Part shown: positions 16,853 through 24,202 of the stretch, in pieces
Position numbering within the stretch: the stretch's first letter is position 1
Layout of the letters: each line of letters opens with the position of its first letter
Virus record (IMG/VR): IMGVR_UViG_3300030102_004551
Span: 11,784 to 36,522 of that record
Length of the DNA: 24,739 nt
Direction: 5' to 3' (one strand)
From: a virus
Notes under the pieces: model-generated
What the model was told of the DNA's origin: nothing
Databases searched by the model: none
What the model saw: only the letters and a program-made list of their open reading frames with translations
Made by a program: the position numbers and the translations under genes

Positions 16853-18076
16853 TCAAATCCCCACTAACTGCTCGACTACCGTCATTTGGAGAGTGTATGT
16901 ATATACGCTATCACCTGCTTGATACTTGGGAGAGAAGTTAGTGACGATAGCAGGGATGGCTACACCTTGCTCAAGGAATGGATTTGGTCTTGTTGTGACT
17001 CCATCCTCTACCGTGGTTGGATCATATGCTTTGTTGTTCGATGAGGATGAGTGATCAGTCCCCAATCCAGATGGTATGATGAATTGCCTCAACACTGTTG
17101 CAGAGGTGCTAGATGATGCTATCGAGTCATATGGTATCCTGACTCCAACTATGAATTTTCTGACTGTCTTTGACTCTGATATGTTCAGGAACTTGGAGGG
17201 ATCGAAGGACGACACACTGGATGGGAGGTTGATCGAGTTCCCCAATGCAGCACCGGGATTCAATAGGGCTCCACCAGCACTCATGTTGGCTAGATTCAAT
17301 AGATCCTGAACCTTATCGCCTTTCGTGAGTTTCGATGATGCCTTGCCGCCAGAGAAGTCAGAGACATAGAATTGTGTTGACCAATCCTGACCGACTGAGC
17401 CTTGCGTCACTGAGACGAACGTGTCTCCACCATCTCCTGTCGTCTTGTTCGTGATGGTGATCTTTTCACCATCGAATCCAGATCCGCTTTGTAGAGACTC
17501 GGAAACCGACTCAAATACACCTGAGGACTGACTCACAGTCAGAATGGTATTGACAGCAGTGGTGGTGGTGTTGACTTTGACGCTCGCGCCGCTTATCGCA
17601 GATGCAATGGCATCAGCAATCGCATCACTGGTCGTGAGTCCGTTTGTATTCACATACACTATGCTGTTCGTAGCGACGGATGCCGATCCGCCTCCGTCCC
17701 TAAGGATGATCGTAAGATCCTCTCCTAAGCCAGCATTCAACTGTCCTATCGTGCTGAAGTTTATTCTGACATCCTCGACAGCCGCTGCGTTGATTGTGCC
17801 TACGATCTCTTTCCACGTCGAACCTATGGTCTTACTTCCATTCCTCGATAGGTCAATGGTGAACGATGACCCGATGCCCCCTGATGCCTCCAAATCATCT
17901 GTCAAGACTCCCTCTATGCTTATTCCGATGCTGGCTTGATTTAGATCGACTCCGGTCCTTGTTGCTATCACTGGAATAGGGCCGACTGTTGCTATTCTAT
18001 TAAGATCGAATATTATCGACTCTGCGTCCAATTCTATGATGCCGCTGTCGCGCCTGATGAGTTGAATTTTAGGCAT
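16853..18076 (-). CDS. Tail-tip / distal tail-like protein following the tape measure (407 aa)
   Basis: The gene starts at ATG 18076, sharing one base with the tape measure stop (TGATG), with GGAGGGGT just upstream. The N-terminus (MPKIQLIRRDSGIIELDAES) and C-terminus (IVTNFSPKYQAGDSVYTYTL, then QMTVVEQLVGI) are beta-stranded, as in distal tail and hub-adaptor proteins encoded straight after the tape measure in siphoviruses and myoviruses. The middle (about 80-240) is Ser/Thr/Ala-rich and reads like an inserted beta domain. A Dit-like or hub-adaptor role follows mainly from gene order; the sequence itself carries no diagnostic motif that I can name. Confidence 0.75.
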   Translation of the reverse strand: MPKIQLIRRDSGIIELDAESIIFDLNRIATVGPIPVIATRTGVDLNQASIGISIEGVLTDDLEASGGIGSSFTIDLSRNGSKTIGSTWKEIVGTINAAAVEDVRINFSTIGQLNAGLGEDLTIILRDGGGSASVATNSIVYVNTNGLTTSDAIADAIASAISGASVKVNTTTTAVNTILTVSQSSGVFESVSESLQSGSGFDGEKITITNKTTGDGGDTFVSVTQGSVGQDWSTQFYVSDFSGGKASSKLTKGDKVQDLLNLANMSAGGALLNPGAALGNSINLPSSVSSFDPSKFLNISESKTVRKFIVGVRIPYDSIASSSTSATVLRQFIIPSGLGTDHSSSSNNKAYDPTTVEDGVTTRPNPFLEQGVAIPAIVTNFSPKYQAGDSVYTYTLQMTVVEQLVGI

Positions 18077-19626
18077 CAGATACCCCTCCCATAGCCGCCA
18101 GACCTAGATCTGGAGCGGAAGGCACGTTGAACTTCCTGTCCAACGAGTTTGGCAATCTCCTTTGGATCTCCCTTGGCCCCATTCACGTTTATGTTGAAGG
18201 ACACTGTGTCTCCTCCTCCCATGTTCCCAACCCCTTGCAATGACACAGGGATCGTCTTGCCATCTGGGAGAGGGACTACGGCCTCTGTTCCGTGTAGCAT
18301 AGCGGGGTATCCGCTTTGCGGACCAGAGACAACGCCACCGTCGCTGAATCCCAAGAAGTCTCCTACTCCGCCTATGGCTCCGCCGACTGCGCCAACGACA
18401 TTCTCTATGCCATCTGTAATGGGGCTCAATGCATCTGCTATCTCCCCAAAGATCTCCATTGCGAAATCCAACAGTCCAGACAGATATGAGGTGACGCCAC
18501 CTATTGCCCACTCAAACACACCGACGATTTTTCCTCCGATGCCATCGAAGAAGTTTGATATGCCCTCAAACACCCTTTCTATTGCACCTCCAAAGTCTCC
18601 TTGAAGCAACGCAATGAAAATGTCCAGATAGAATTTGAAAAGATCTCCAATTGCTTTCATAACTGGTCTTGCAAAATCGATTAGACCTGCGAAGAATTTT
18701 ATCGCATACTCAAGAACCGTTCCGAGAAGAGTGCCTGTTAAAGCAGCCAAATCTCCTAGTCTTTTCATTATCAGTATTAAGAACTCAAGAAGACCTGCAT
18801 CATACAAGAATTTCATGAGTCCCTCAAAACCACTCACGATTCCAGATATGAATCCCTTTGCAGTGATTCCTGTGTCTCCCATTCCATCTTTTATGCCGTC
18901 GAAGACATTCATGAATCCCTGATAGACTGCCATGACAGCATATAGAATAGCATCAAAAGCACCTGAGTCTTTCAACGTGCCATAAAATGAGGTCACTGCC
19001 CCTATGGAATACACCATGGCCATCCCTATTGCGTCGATGAAACTCTGGATGTATGGTTGCAAGAAAACAAAGGCCTCTCCTATGCCATCTATCATCTTGA
19101 CGAACAAGTCAAATGCGATAGGCGCGAAATCAATCATCATATCAAACAAGGTTGAGAATGCCCCTGTTATGATGGAAAAGTCGAATGACTTGAGATACTC
19201 CAAAGCAGCAGATCCAGCCGCTAACATAAAGTCAAAAGCATTGGAAAGGGCTTGCATCGCTGCATCAAGAGATAGTGTCCCTGACGCAGAGGACGCTAAA
19301 ACCGCTCCTAAACCAATGAGTAGGGCAGAAAAAAATATCACAGAGGTTTTCAAATCAGTGAATAACTTAACAACTAAACCAAGTGGACCTGAAAGAACTT
19401 TCATAGCCTTCCCGGTTGCATCGACTTGTCTTGAAAATGGATTCATCACAGCAATTAATCCTCTCAATATCGCCTTTGTGTCGAGATACAAATCGTATAT
19501 CGGGCCAAGAGCCATTTTCTTTAATTTGACACTCATGACTGTAAGCGCATTGGTTCTTGCCGAAACCTTCTCCAGTGCGAGTCCCATCTTCCTGATATCG
19601 ATGATGGTATCGGCAGTCTTTGTCAT
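18076..19626 (-). CDS. Tail tape measure protein (516 aa)
   Basis: This protein sets tail length and is threaded through the tail tube. It has long hydrophobic and Gly-rich helices, a probable membrane segment at about residues 95-113 (SVIFFSALLIGLGAVLASSA), many further amphipathic stretches with Phe and Ile, and the characteristic C-terminal signature of tape measures: GGVVSGPQSGYPAMLHGTEA followed by VVPLPDG near 445-456, then an Arg/Ser/Gly tail. Start: ATG at 19626 overlapping the stop of the chaperone frameshift product (TGATG) is preferred to the TTG one codon earlier. At 516 aa it is short; using the usual 1.5 angstrom per residue, the tail would be roughly 75-80 nm. No lysozyme or peptidase domain is seen in it. 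The gene is visibly more AT-rich than the giant tail genes. Confidence 0.9.
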   Translation of the reverse strand: MTKTADTIIDIRKMGLALEKVSARTNALTVMSVKLKKMALGPIYDLYLDTKAILRGLIAVMNPFSRQVDATGKAMKVLSGPLGLVVKLFTDLKTSVIFFSALLIGLGAVLASSASGTLSLDAAMQALSNAFDFMLAAGSAALEYLKSFDFSIITGAFSTLFDMMIDFAPIAFDLFVKMIDGIGEAFVFLQPYIQSFIDAIGMAMVYSIGAVTSFYGTLKDSGAFDAILYAVMAVYQGFMNVFDGIKDGMGDTGITAKGFISGIVSGFEGLMKFLYDAGLLEFLILIMKRLGDLAALTGTLLGTVLEYAIKFFAGLIDFARPVMKAIGDLFKFYLDIFIALLQGDFGGAIERVFEGISNFFDGIGGKIVGVFEWAIGGVTSYLSGLLDFAMEIFGEIADALSPITDGIENVVGAVGGAIGGVGDFLGFSDGGVVSGPQSGYPAMLHGTEAVVPLPDGKTIPVSLQGVGNMGGGDTVSFNINVNGAKGDPKEIAKLVGQEVQRAFRSRSRSGGYGRGI

Positions 19627-20015
19627 CAATCAACCCTCATGTCCGTGTTAATTCTATCGAAGTAATCATCGAGCCCAGCGGCATCGCTGGTAGTGCGTAT
19701 GGGCCTTCCCTTATTTCGATTGCCCGTCGCGTTATACCGTCGAGACTCCTTTTGTATCTTCTCCTGCTCCTTCGATTGGATCTCCTGCATCGTTTTTACC
19801 ATGAGATAATCAAGATATACGCGATCTATGGGTTGATCGTCCCATGAGTGTGGTGGGCAGTTGAAGTGTGACGCTAGAACGAAGGTTATGGTGCTGAATG
19901 ACAGGGCCATGACCTGCTTCTCGTTGAATGGGTTCTTCTCCCCCCCACTCGATATGTAATCGACCAGATCGGAGTATTTTATTCCAAAGGGGAGGGCTCG
20001 CTCGTCGTTGCGATT
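19626..20015 (-). CDS. T-like extension of the tail assembly chaperone, made by -1 frameshift
   Basis: The frame is stop-free from the slippery site to the TGA at 19626-19628 and adds 129 residues to the first 109 of the chaperone, giving a 238-aa fusion encoded by 20341-20015 then 20015-19626. It reads NRNDERALPFGIKYSDLVDY just after the junction, then FNEKQVMALSFSTITFVLAS, and ends in a charged helix (KTMQEIQSKEQEKIQKESRR). An internal ATG at 19910 could give a 94-aa product, but the coding-like sequence continues 35 codons upstream of it. This matches the lambda G / GT arrangement in which the extension recruits the tape measure protein, whose gene begins at the end of this one. The fusion is inferred from the slippery heptamer, frame and position; it has not been shown experimentally. 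Confidence 0.8.
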   Translation of the reverse strand, partial: NRNDERALPFGIKYSDLVDYISSGGEKNPFNEKQVMALSFSTITFVLASHFNCPPHSWDDQPIDRVYLDYLMVKTMQEIQSKEQEKIQKESRRYNATGNRNKGRPIRTTSDAAGLDDYFDRINTDMRVD

Positions 20016-20341
20016 CCCCCCATCAAGTCCTCTATCTTGGGGAGGACCTCCCTTACTGCATTCCCGACCTCTGGTGTGAGGTTGAACAGATCATCCTTCG
20101 ACAAGGATGGCGAGGTGCTTTCTATGCAGTTGACCAGCACATATCTCCAGTATCCACCGAAGTCTATCTTTGGCCTCATCTCTTCGCCATCGACCACGAA
20201 GTCAACGAAACTGGACAGAGCCTGTTGCTGTTGTAGCCATGTCATTGGCTTGACGAAGACAACGAGTTTCCCCGCAGGAGTATCCAATTCATGCCTCTCG
20301 GCATCGATCTTTATTGTGAAATCACTCGCCTTCAGCGCCAT
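19979..20341 (-). CDS. Tail assembly chaperone, G-like (120 aa)
   Basis: A 120-aa protein encoded between the tail tube gene and the tape measure gene, the standard position of tail assembly chaperones. It begins MALKASDFTIKIDAERHEL with GGTGA six bases before the ATG, contains VKPMTWLQQQQALSSFVDFV near residues 30-50, and ends TTSEPSPLE. Its start lies inside the end of the upstream gene (about 20 bases overlap). Codons 107-109 (ATG GGG GGA) hold a canonical -1 slippery heptamer, so a fraction of ribosomes should shift into the T-like frame. The family was judged by position, size and the frameshift, not by a named domain. G-like chaperones coat the tape measure during assembly and are absent from finished virions. 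Confidence 0.82.
   Translation of the reverse strand: MALKASDFTIKIDAERHELDTPAGKLVVFVKPMTWLQQQQALSSFVDFVVDGEEMRPKIDFGGYWRYVLVNCIESTSPSLSKDDLFNLTPEVGNAVREVLPKIEDLMGGIATTSEPSPLE
20015..20021 (-). other. Programmed -1 ribosomal frameshift site G GGG GGA
   Basis: In the chaperone frame the codons are TTG ATG GGG GGA ATC, giving the pattern X XXY YYZ with X and Y = G and Z = A. Slipping back one base lets both tRNAs re-pair and continues in the frame of the T-like extension, which is open for 129 codons to the tape measure start. Continuing in the chaperone frame gives termination 11 codons further on at 19979-19981. No downstream pseudoknot was worked out by eye. Confidence 0.82.
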
Positions 20342-20687
20342 CTTCCGTCACCACTTCTTCATCCACTTCTTCAACCGCTTCATCCTCGGTTGGGGCTGCA
20401 CCCGGATTTGCAACTTCCCATGCTCTTAGTCTCGCAATGAGATCGGCTTTTGTGCCATAGACAGGCTCGCCCCTCTCACTGAGCATGAGTCGTATATCGA
20501 CAACGGTCATTTCCTCATATCCGTCGTCATACTCCTCTTTCACTTCTTCAATAACTTCAGGCATGGGGATCGTCAATTCGACCTCATGCGCTGAAACACC
20601 GGGACCAGAAGTCACGCCAGTGCCTGAAATTGTCCAATCCAATTTCTCCCTCGTTCCATTTACGGTTATGAATCCCCTCAATCGCAT
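20322..20687 (-). CDS. Small protein with SAP-like motif, between tail tube and chaperone (121 aa)
   Basis: The start (MRLRGFITVNGTREKLDW) has GGAGAGGAT about 6 bases upstream. Residues 1-45 look like two or three beta strands. Residues 59-93 read EMTVVDIRLMLSERGEPVYG then TKADLIARLRAW, the pattern of SAP/HeH helix-extension-helix motifs (T-V-x-x-L, then G-x-x-x-x-G-x-K-x-x-L-I-x-R-L), which usually bind DNA. Both flanks are very acidic (EEVKEEYDDGYEE and EDEAVEEVDEEVV). Its place suggests tail assembly or tail completion. The SAP assignment is by eye. The 3' end overlaps the chaperone gene by 20 bases. Confidence 0.8.
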   Translation of the reverse strand: MRLRGFITVNGTREKLDWTISGTGVTSGPGVSAHEVELTIPMPEVIEEVKEEYDDGYEEMTVVDIRLMLSERGEPVYGTKADLIARLRAWEVANPGAAPTEDEAVEEVDEEVVTEDGAEGE

Positions 20688-20721
20688 CGTATATCCTCTC
20701 CTGCTCCCGGTATATTATTGT

Positions 20722-22875
20722 TCATAGTGAATAGTATGGTGAATGCTCAGTCACCTTGAGATGTCGAATCACCAACTCGACGTTCGCAATGATCGGTCCC
20801 TTGTCAGATGGGATCTGGTGATCAGCCTTGATAATCGTGTAGTCCTCGATGGTGATCGTGGCCCTTTGCCTTGTGCTGGCGCTTCCGGGCTTAGTGAGGG
20901 TTATGGTGATGTCATTGGTGTTCTTGTGGTGCTTCCTCGTCCTTACCTGCTCCCATAATCGGTCATCCTCAACCATGGCATCGAAGGTGAACGTGTATTC
21001 TCTCTGTGCCTCAGTGATGTCCATTGGGAATTGCGTGGCCCCGTGTTGCACTTGATCGGTGTCGGACGTGGTTCCTTGGTGTCCTCGTATGAACCACCTA
21101 GCAGTGTTGTTGTTGGCTATGCCGAAGTTGAATTGAGTCCCTCTAAGGATGGGTCTTCCGAAGGCCTCGATGCTGATGTCTTGGAAGAGATAGGGCTTCT
21201 CTCCATCGACTGCTATGCCGGACACCTTCCTGTTGCTGGCGCTGTTCGCCGTGTTGTCGAACATCCTGTGGGGGTTGAACCTAGACCCTGTGTCAGTGTA
21301 ATGCCGGGATGCCTCATACGCGGAGTTCAACTTCAACTCGCCTTCAGTGTCTGCTGACACTTCCATAGTGTTGATCTTGCAACCGCTGTATATCCTCAGT
21401 AGTTGGTCGCCACCGGGGCTCGCATCAGTGCTTCTGAAGGATTGCTCTATGGCGAAGGAGGGCACAGTAGTGTGGCCGAAGATAGTATGCTCCACGCCAT
21501 GCACCAGTTCCTTGGTGGTTCCGTTGATGTGAGGGCTACCTCTTCCGCTGTCCGTAGTATATTGTAGTCTCTCGATACCACAGGATGTCGCTGTGTGTGC
21601 AAAGGTGAAAGGCTCATCGACGTATAGATACGGTGAGTCAACAGCAATGACCCTCCTGATCTCATGCTTCTGAATAGTGGCCGGAGTCGCATCTTGGCTT
21701 GGTATGATGTGCGTGTCCTTGTCGAATATCTGGATGTAGTCGCCAGCGGTGAACTTGCCTGCTGACGTGGATGAAACCTCGATCCTGTTGTCTCCTTCTG
21801 TGACGGCGGCGGCTGGCACTGGCATCACATACAGGGTTGCGCCCGAAGAGAGGGCAGCAGTGGCTGCTCCTGAGTCTATGTCAGCGATCCCATCAATGAC
21901 GTGTGATGAGGCGTTGAGCGTGGCATAGGAGGCCAATAGTGGCGCACCGTTTGATATGACCTTCAAGACACCGCCAGTGAGAGGCTTCTCAGCGAATATA
22001 GCGGTGGTGTCCAGCGTCACTTGATCCGATGTCGTTGAGGCCACATCGCCTCCGATCATCACGATGTCCCCATCTGCACCGCCAGAGATGCTGCTCAGTC
22101 CGGTGACGGTCAGAGTGCTAATGCCTGTGACAGCGGCACTATTCCCGTTTGATACCTTGACTACCCTTGCAGCGTTCGATCCTGTTGCTATGTTCAAGGG
22201 CAGGGCCCCGACCACGGTCTGCCCTGAGAAACTGTTCACCGATGAGAATTCACCCACGCTCTTTGAGGAATGACCACCGAGGGCGTATTTCATCCACCTT
22301 AGGGTGTGTGCGTTCAACTGAATTGACCCACCAGAGAGAGTCTCCCTCCCGCTGGTGATGACGTTGACATCCCTGCCGAGCCCGATGACGTGCTGCCTCC
22401 TGACATCGATCTCTGGCTCAGGGAGCGTGAACTCGTTGAGCAGGCCTATGAATTGGTCTGTCATCATCCTGTGATTGTTGCCCGTGTCCGACATAGCGGG
22501 ATCGGGCGTTGGGATCCTGAATGAGTCGAGAGTTGCGCTGTCGGCTGTCGAGAAGACCGTTGAACCCGCTGTGGCCAAGGCTGGCTGGACCGTTATTGTA
22601 GCGGCAGTGGTGTCATTTGCTATGACGTAATACACCCTTCCAGTTGCCGAAAAGTCGTCCGACCCAAAGTTCGTGCCACCAGTTATCCTCAATCTAGCGC
22701 CAACGAGCATGTTGTCTGGTATCAACTGGTATAGGTAGTGGCCACTGGCTATCGTCAGAACTGACGTGTCTGAGCCCTTGGTCGTGTGTGTGATCTCTGC
22801 ATTTCCGAAGTTTATACCGACTTCCTTTCCGAATGAAACCTCTGCGAGGTCGCCCTTGAATATCGCGTTCGCCAT
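20722..22875 (-). CDS. Major tail tube-like protein, unusually large (717 aa)
   Basis: It lies directly upstream of the chaperone and tape measure genes, where the major tail protein is expected. The N-terminus (MANAIFKGDLAEVSFGKEVG) and the C-terminus (RATITIEDYTIIKADHQIPS, then GPIIANVELVIRHLKV) are beta-rich and fit a tail-tube fold in which the last strands close the ring. Typical tube proteins have 150-300 residues, so about 400 residues in the middle (roughly 180-500) are extra; they are Ala, Ser, Thr and Gly-rich and look like inserted surface beta domains. No sheath gene lies between it and the chaperone. There is no clear Shine-Dalgarno site before the ATG. An alternative reading as another tail or decoration protein is possible; the tail-tube call rests on position and general pattern. 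Confidence 0.68.
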   Translation of the reverse strand: MANAIFKGDLAEVSFGKEVGINFGNAEITHTTKGSDTSVLTIASGHYLYQLIPDNMLVGARLRITGGTNFGSDDFSATGRVYYVIANDTTAATITVQPALATAGSTVFSTADSATLDSFRIPTPDPAMSDTGNNHRMMTDQFIGLLNEFTLPEPEIDVRRQHVIGLGRDVNVITSGRETLSGGSIQLNAHTLRWMKYALGGHSSKSVGEFSSVNSFSGQTVVGALPLNIATGSNAARVVKVSNGNSAAVTGISTLTVTGLSSISGGADGDIVMIGGDVASTTSDQVTLDTTAIFAEKPLTGGVLKVISNGAPLLASYATLNASSHVIDGIADIDSGAATAALSSGATLYVMPVPAAAVTEGDNRIEVSSTSAGKFTAGDYIQIFDKDTHIIPSQDATPATIQKHEIRRVIAVDSPYLYVDEPFTFAHTATSCGIERLQYTTDSGRGSPHINGTTKELVHGVEHTIFGHTTVPSFAIEQSFRSTDASPGGDQLLRIYSGCKINTMEVSADTEGELKLNSAYEASRHYTDTGSRFNPHRMFDNTANSASNRKVSGIAVDGEKPYLFQDISIEAFGRPILRGTQFNFGIANNNTARWFIRGHQGTTSDTDQVQHGATQFPMDITEAQREYTFTFDAMVEDDRLWEQVRTRKHHKNTNDITITLTKPGSASTRQRATITIEDYTIIKADHQIPSDKGPIIANVELVIRHLKVTEHSPYYSL

Positions 22876-22923
22876 CTGTATCGGTCTGCCTTACGAGTGC
22901 AATCGTCCTTAACACTATCCGAT

Positions 22924-23217
22924 TTATTCGCCATCAGACGGTATATCGGGAGCATTTGCCGATGCATTCCTCGCTGCGATGCCCTCATTCAACTCTGAGA
23001 TGACCGATTTTAGGTTATTCAAACGTCCTACGAGATCCGCCTCAATACCGTTCAAAGTCGCAGTGAGACTCTGTAAAAGAGCCAATCTATCTGCATTTAC
23101 AACCCTGAGTCTATTGACCTCATCGACCAACATGGCGTTATACTGTTCAACAGTGGGTTGTTCTACAACTTCTTCCGTCGGTTGTTCCTTAGCCTCATCC
23201 TTCTTCTTGGCACACAT
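22924..23217 (-). CDS. Small coiled-coil protein (97 aa)
   Basis: It begins MCAKKKDEAKEQPTEEVVEQ, a charged and likely disordered head, then forms a long heptad-type helix over about residues 25-80 (YNAMLVDEVNRLRVVNADRL, LLQSLTATLNGIEADLVGRL, NNLKSVISELNEG), ending in an acidic Ala/Pro tail. Such short helical proteins occur among phage assembly factors and fibre stems, but I cannot name a family. No Shine-Dalgarno sequence is visible before the ATG; an AT-rich box lies about 29 bases upstream instead. The next gene downstream, the tail tube, begins 48 bases after this stop. Confidence 0.78.
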   Translation of the reverse strand: MCAKKKDEAKEQPTEEVVEQPTVEQYNAMLVDEVNRLRVVNADRLALLQSLTATLNGIEADLVGRLNNLKSVISELNEGIAARNASANAPDIPSDGE

Positions 23218-23242
23218 ACAACCATTGGCAGAAGCAAGAGGG

Positions 23243-23250
23243 TCTTAAAA
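23243..23250 (-). promoter_or_regulatory. Possible archaeal-type TATA box TTTTAAGA
   Basis: On the minus strand TTTTAAGA is centred about 29 bases before the ATG at 23217, a gene with no visible Shine-Dalgarno sequence. In archaea a TATA box about 26-28 bases before the transcript start would make this a nearly leaderless mRNA. The same T-run also follows the inverted repeat at 23251-23266 and could instead be part of a terminator. This is a weak, position-based call. Confidence 0.25.
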
Positions 23251-23266
23251 CTATCATAACTGATAG
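23251..23266 (-). terminator. Inverted repeat followed by T-run, possible terminator
   Basis: CTATCA, a four-base loop and TGATAG form a perfect six-base stem, followed on the minus strand by TTTT. It sits about 20 bases after the stop of the 101-aa gene and before the coiled-coil gene. The stem has only two G-C pairs, so it would be weak as a hairpin terminator; a protein-binding palindrome is an alternative. Confidence 0.35.
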
Positions 23267-23285
23267 GAGTGTTAGATTCATTTGA

Positions 23286-23591
23286 TTAGCAATCTATCCC
23301 CATCTCAAACGATTGTTGAGTTTTCAGGTTCTCATAGCATTCCTTGATGATATTGTAGTAGTCAGCACCATCGCTCATGATCAACGGATAGTCAAAATTG
23401 AAACCTCCTATTGGTGATTTGTTGTCATTGTATGCACTAACATCATACCATATCTTGCCACTGTATTGAACGACTGCCGTCTTGACTCCCTCTTCATTTG
23501 TTTGATAGTCGCACCTTACATCTATGATGACGCAATGGGCGTCTGGGCATCCTACTCCATAGGGCGTGTCGTGTGCTATCCTCAATGCCAT
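23286..23591 (-). CDS. Conserved-looking hypothetical protein (101 aa)
   Basis: From ATG 23591 it reads MALRIAHDTPYGVGCPDAHC, VIIDVRCDYQTNEEGVKTAV and VQYSGKIWYDVSAYNDNK, and ends FEMGIDC. The start at 23591 is preferred to the ATG three codons earlier because GGAGATGA lies 5 bases before it. Strands VIIDVRCDY and KTAVVQYSGKIWY with a following Gly/Asp/Tyr-rich loop suggest a small beta protein. I associate this kind of sequence with short proteins found near tail fibre genes in marine phages, but have no function for it. It is flanked by short intergenic gaps with possible transcription signals, so it may be expressed on its own. Confidence 0.78.
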   Translation of the reverse strand: MALRIAHDTPYGVGCPDAHCVIIDVRCDYQTNEEGVKTAVVQYSGKIWYDVSAYNDNKSPIGGFNFDYPLIMSDGADYYNIIKECYENLKTQQSFEMGIDC

Positions 23592-23613
23592 TGTCTTCAT
23601 CTCCTGTCACTAA

Positions 23614-23621
23614 TACTTATA
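23614..23621 (-). promoter_or_regulatory. Possible archaeal-type TATA box TATAAGTA
   Basis: TATAAGTA on the minus strand is centred about 27 bases upstream of the ATG at 23591 in a short intergenic gap. The spacing fits an archaeal promoter with a very short leader; a bacterial -10 element is an alternative. The evidence is base sequence and spacing only. Confidence 0.28.
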
Positions 23622-23630
23622 GAATTCCTC

Positions 23631-23637
23631 AAAAAAA
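23631..23637 (-). terminator. Seven-T tract directly after a stop codon
   Basis: TTTTTTT on the minus strand begins two bases after the TGA of the 183-aa gene. There is no convincing hairpin in front of it. Archaeal RNA polymerase can terminate at bare T-tracts, so this may be a terminator, but composition alone could also explain it. Confidence 0.3.
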
Positions 23638-23639
23638 TA

Positions 23640-24191
23640 TCAAAAGGACCTTACTCTTACGGTCAGCGAATCAGCAGTAGCATTTTGACCACTTGAACTT
23701 GTTGCTGTTAATAGATATGTTATATTACATGCTTTAGCATTAAGGCCTCCGAGGGTCGAGTCCAAGGTGACGGTGAACCTAGTCACTACCGGAAGTCCAA
23801 ATATAGGATGAGGTGTGCCACTGCCCGTTGCACCATTAGTTATTGATAGGCCCATAGCCGATGTGTCTCCACTTGTGGAAGTTGCCCATGATATTGTTGA
23901 CGCTCCAGTTGCAGTCAAAGTGGTGGTAGCGTCGAATGTGAATGTTTCCGGCTCATCGGGGTCTATACTACCAACGCTGATAGTCACCACACCTATTCCG
24001 TTGTTCTTAGCACCTGCATGACCCCAAGATGATGCTCCTACGTCATATGTGTTTGCGCCTACTTGGTCGAGGTTCATCGCTCTGAAGTAAGTGGTCACTC
24101 CCTCCGTAGCAGATGATACAAAATTCGTAGGTGCGCTTCCCGAAGAAGAAGCATCCTCAAGTTGTTGGCAAGTTCCAATTATTCCTGTCAT
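23640..24191 (-). CDS. Ig-like beta structural protein (183 aa)
   Basis: The start at 24191 (MTGIIGTCQQLEDASSSG) is chosen because GGGTGAT, formed by the last codons and stop of the upstream gene, precedes it by about 10 bases; an upstream in-frame ATG at 24221 would overlap that gene. After a Ser/Gly linker the protein is strand-rich: VTISVGSIDPDEPETFTF, ATTTLTATGASTISWAT, VVTRFTVTLDSTLGGL, and a closing ITYLLTATSSS then ADSLTVRVRSF. Alternating Thr/Val strands and the final AxSLTVRV strand resemble Ig-like or fibronectin-like domains on phage virion surfaces. A decoration or fibre-associated role is likely from this and the preceding fibre-like gene. Confidence 0.75.
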   Translation of the reverse strand: MTGIIGTCQQLEDASSSGSAPTNFVSSATEGVTTYFRAMNLDQVGANTYDVGASSWGHAGAKNNGIGVVTISVGSIDPDEPETFTFDATTTLTATGASTISWATSTSGDTSAMGLSITNGATGSGTPHPIFGLPVVTRFTVTLDSTLGGLNAKACNITYLLTATSSSGQNATADSLTVRVRSF

Positions 24192-24202
24192 ATACACTTC
24201 AA

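Noticed and set aside
19004-19651. 215-aa open frame on the plus strand
   Set aside because: It lies opposite the tape measure gene in a frame left open by its codon use; it has no ribosome-binding site or recognisable protein pattern, whereas the minus-strand protein has a clear tape measure signature.
19626-19910. Independent 94-aa gene starting at ATG 19910
   Set aside because: Coding-like sequence in the same frame continues 35 codons upstream to an exact slippery heptamer in the chaperone gene, so it is better explained as the frameshift extension.
1842-22875. Tail sheath (contractile tail) gene
   Set aside because: No sheath-like protein is visible between the tail tube and the chaperone or elsewhere; a contractile tail cannot be excluded because genes to the right are outside the window.
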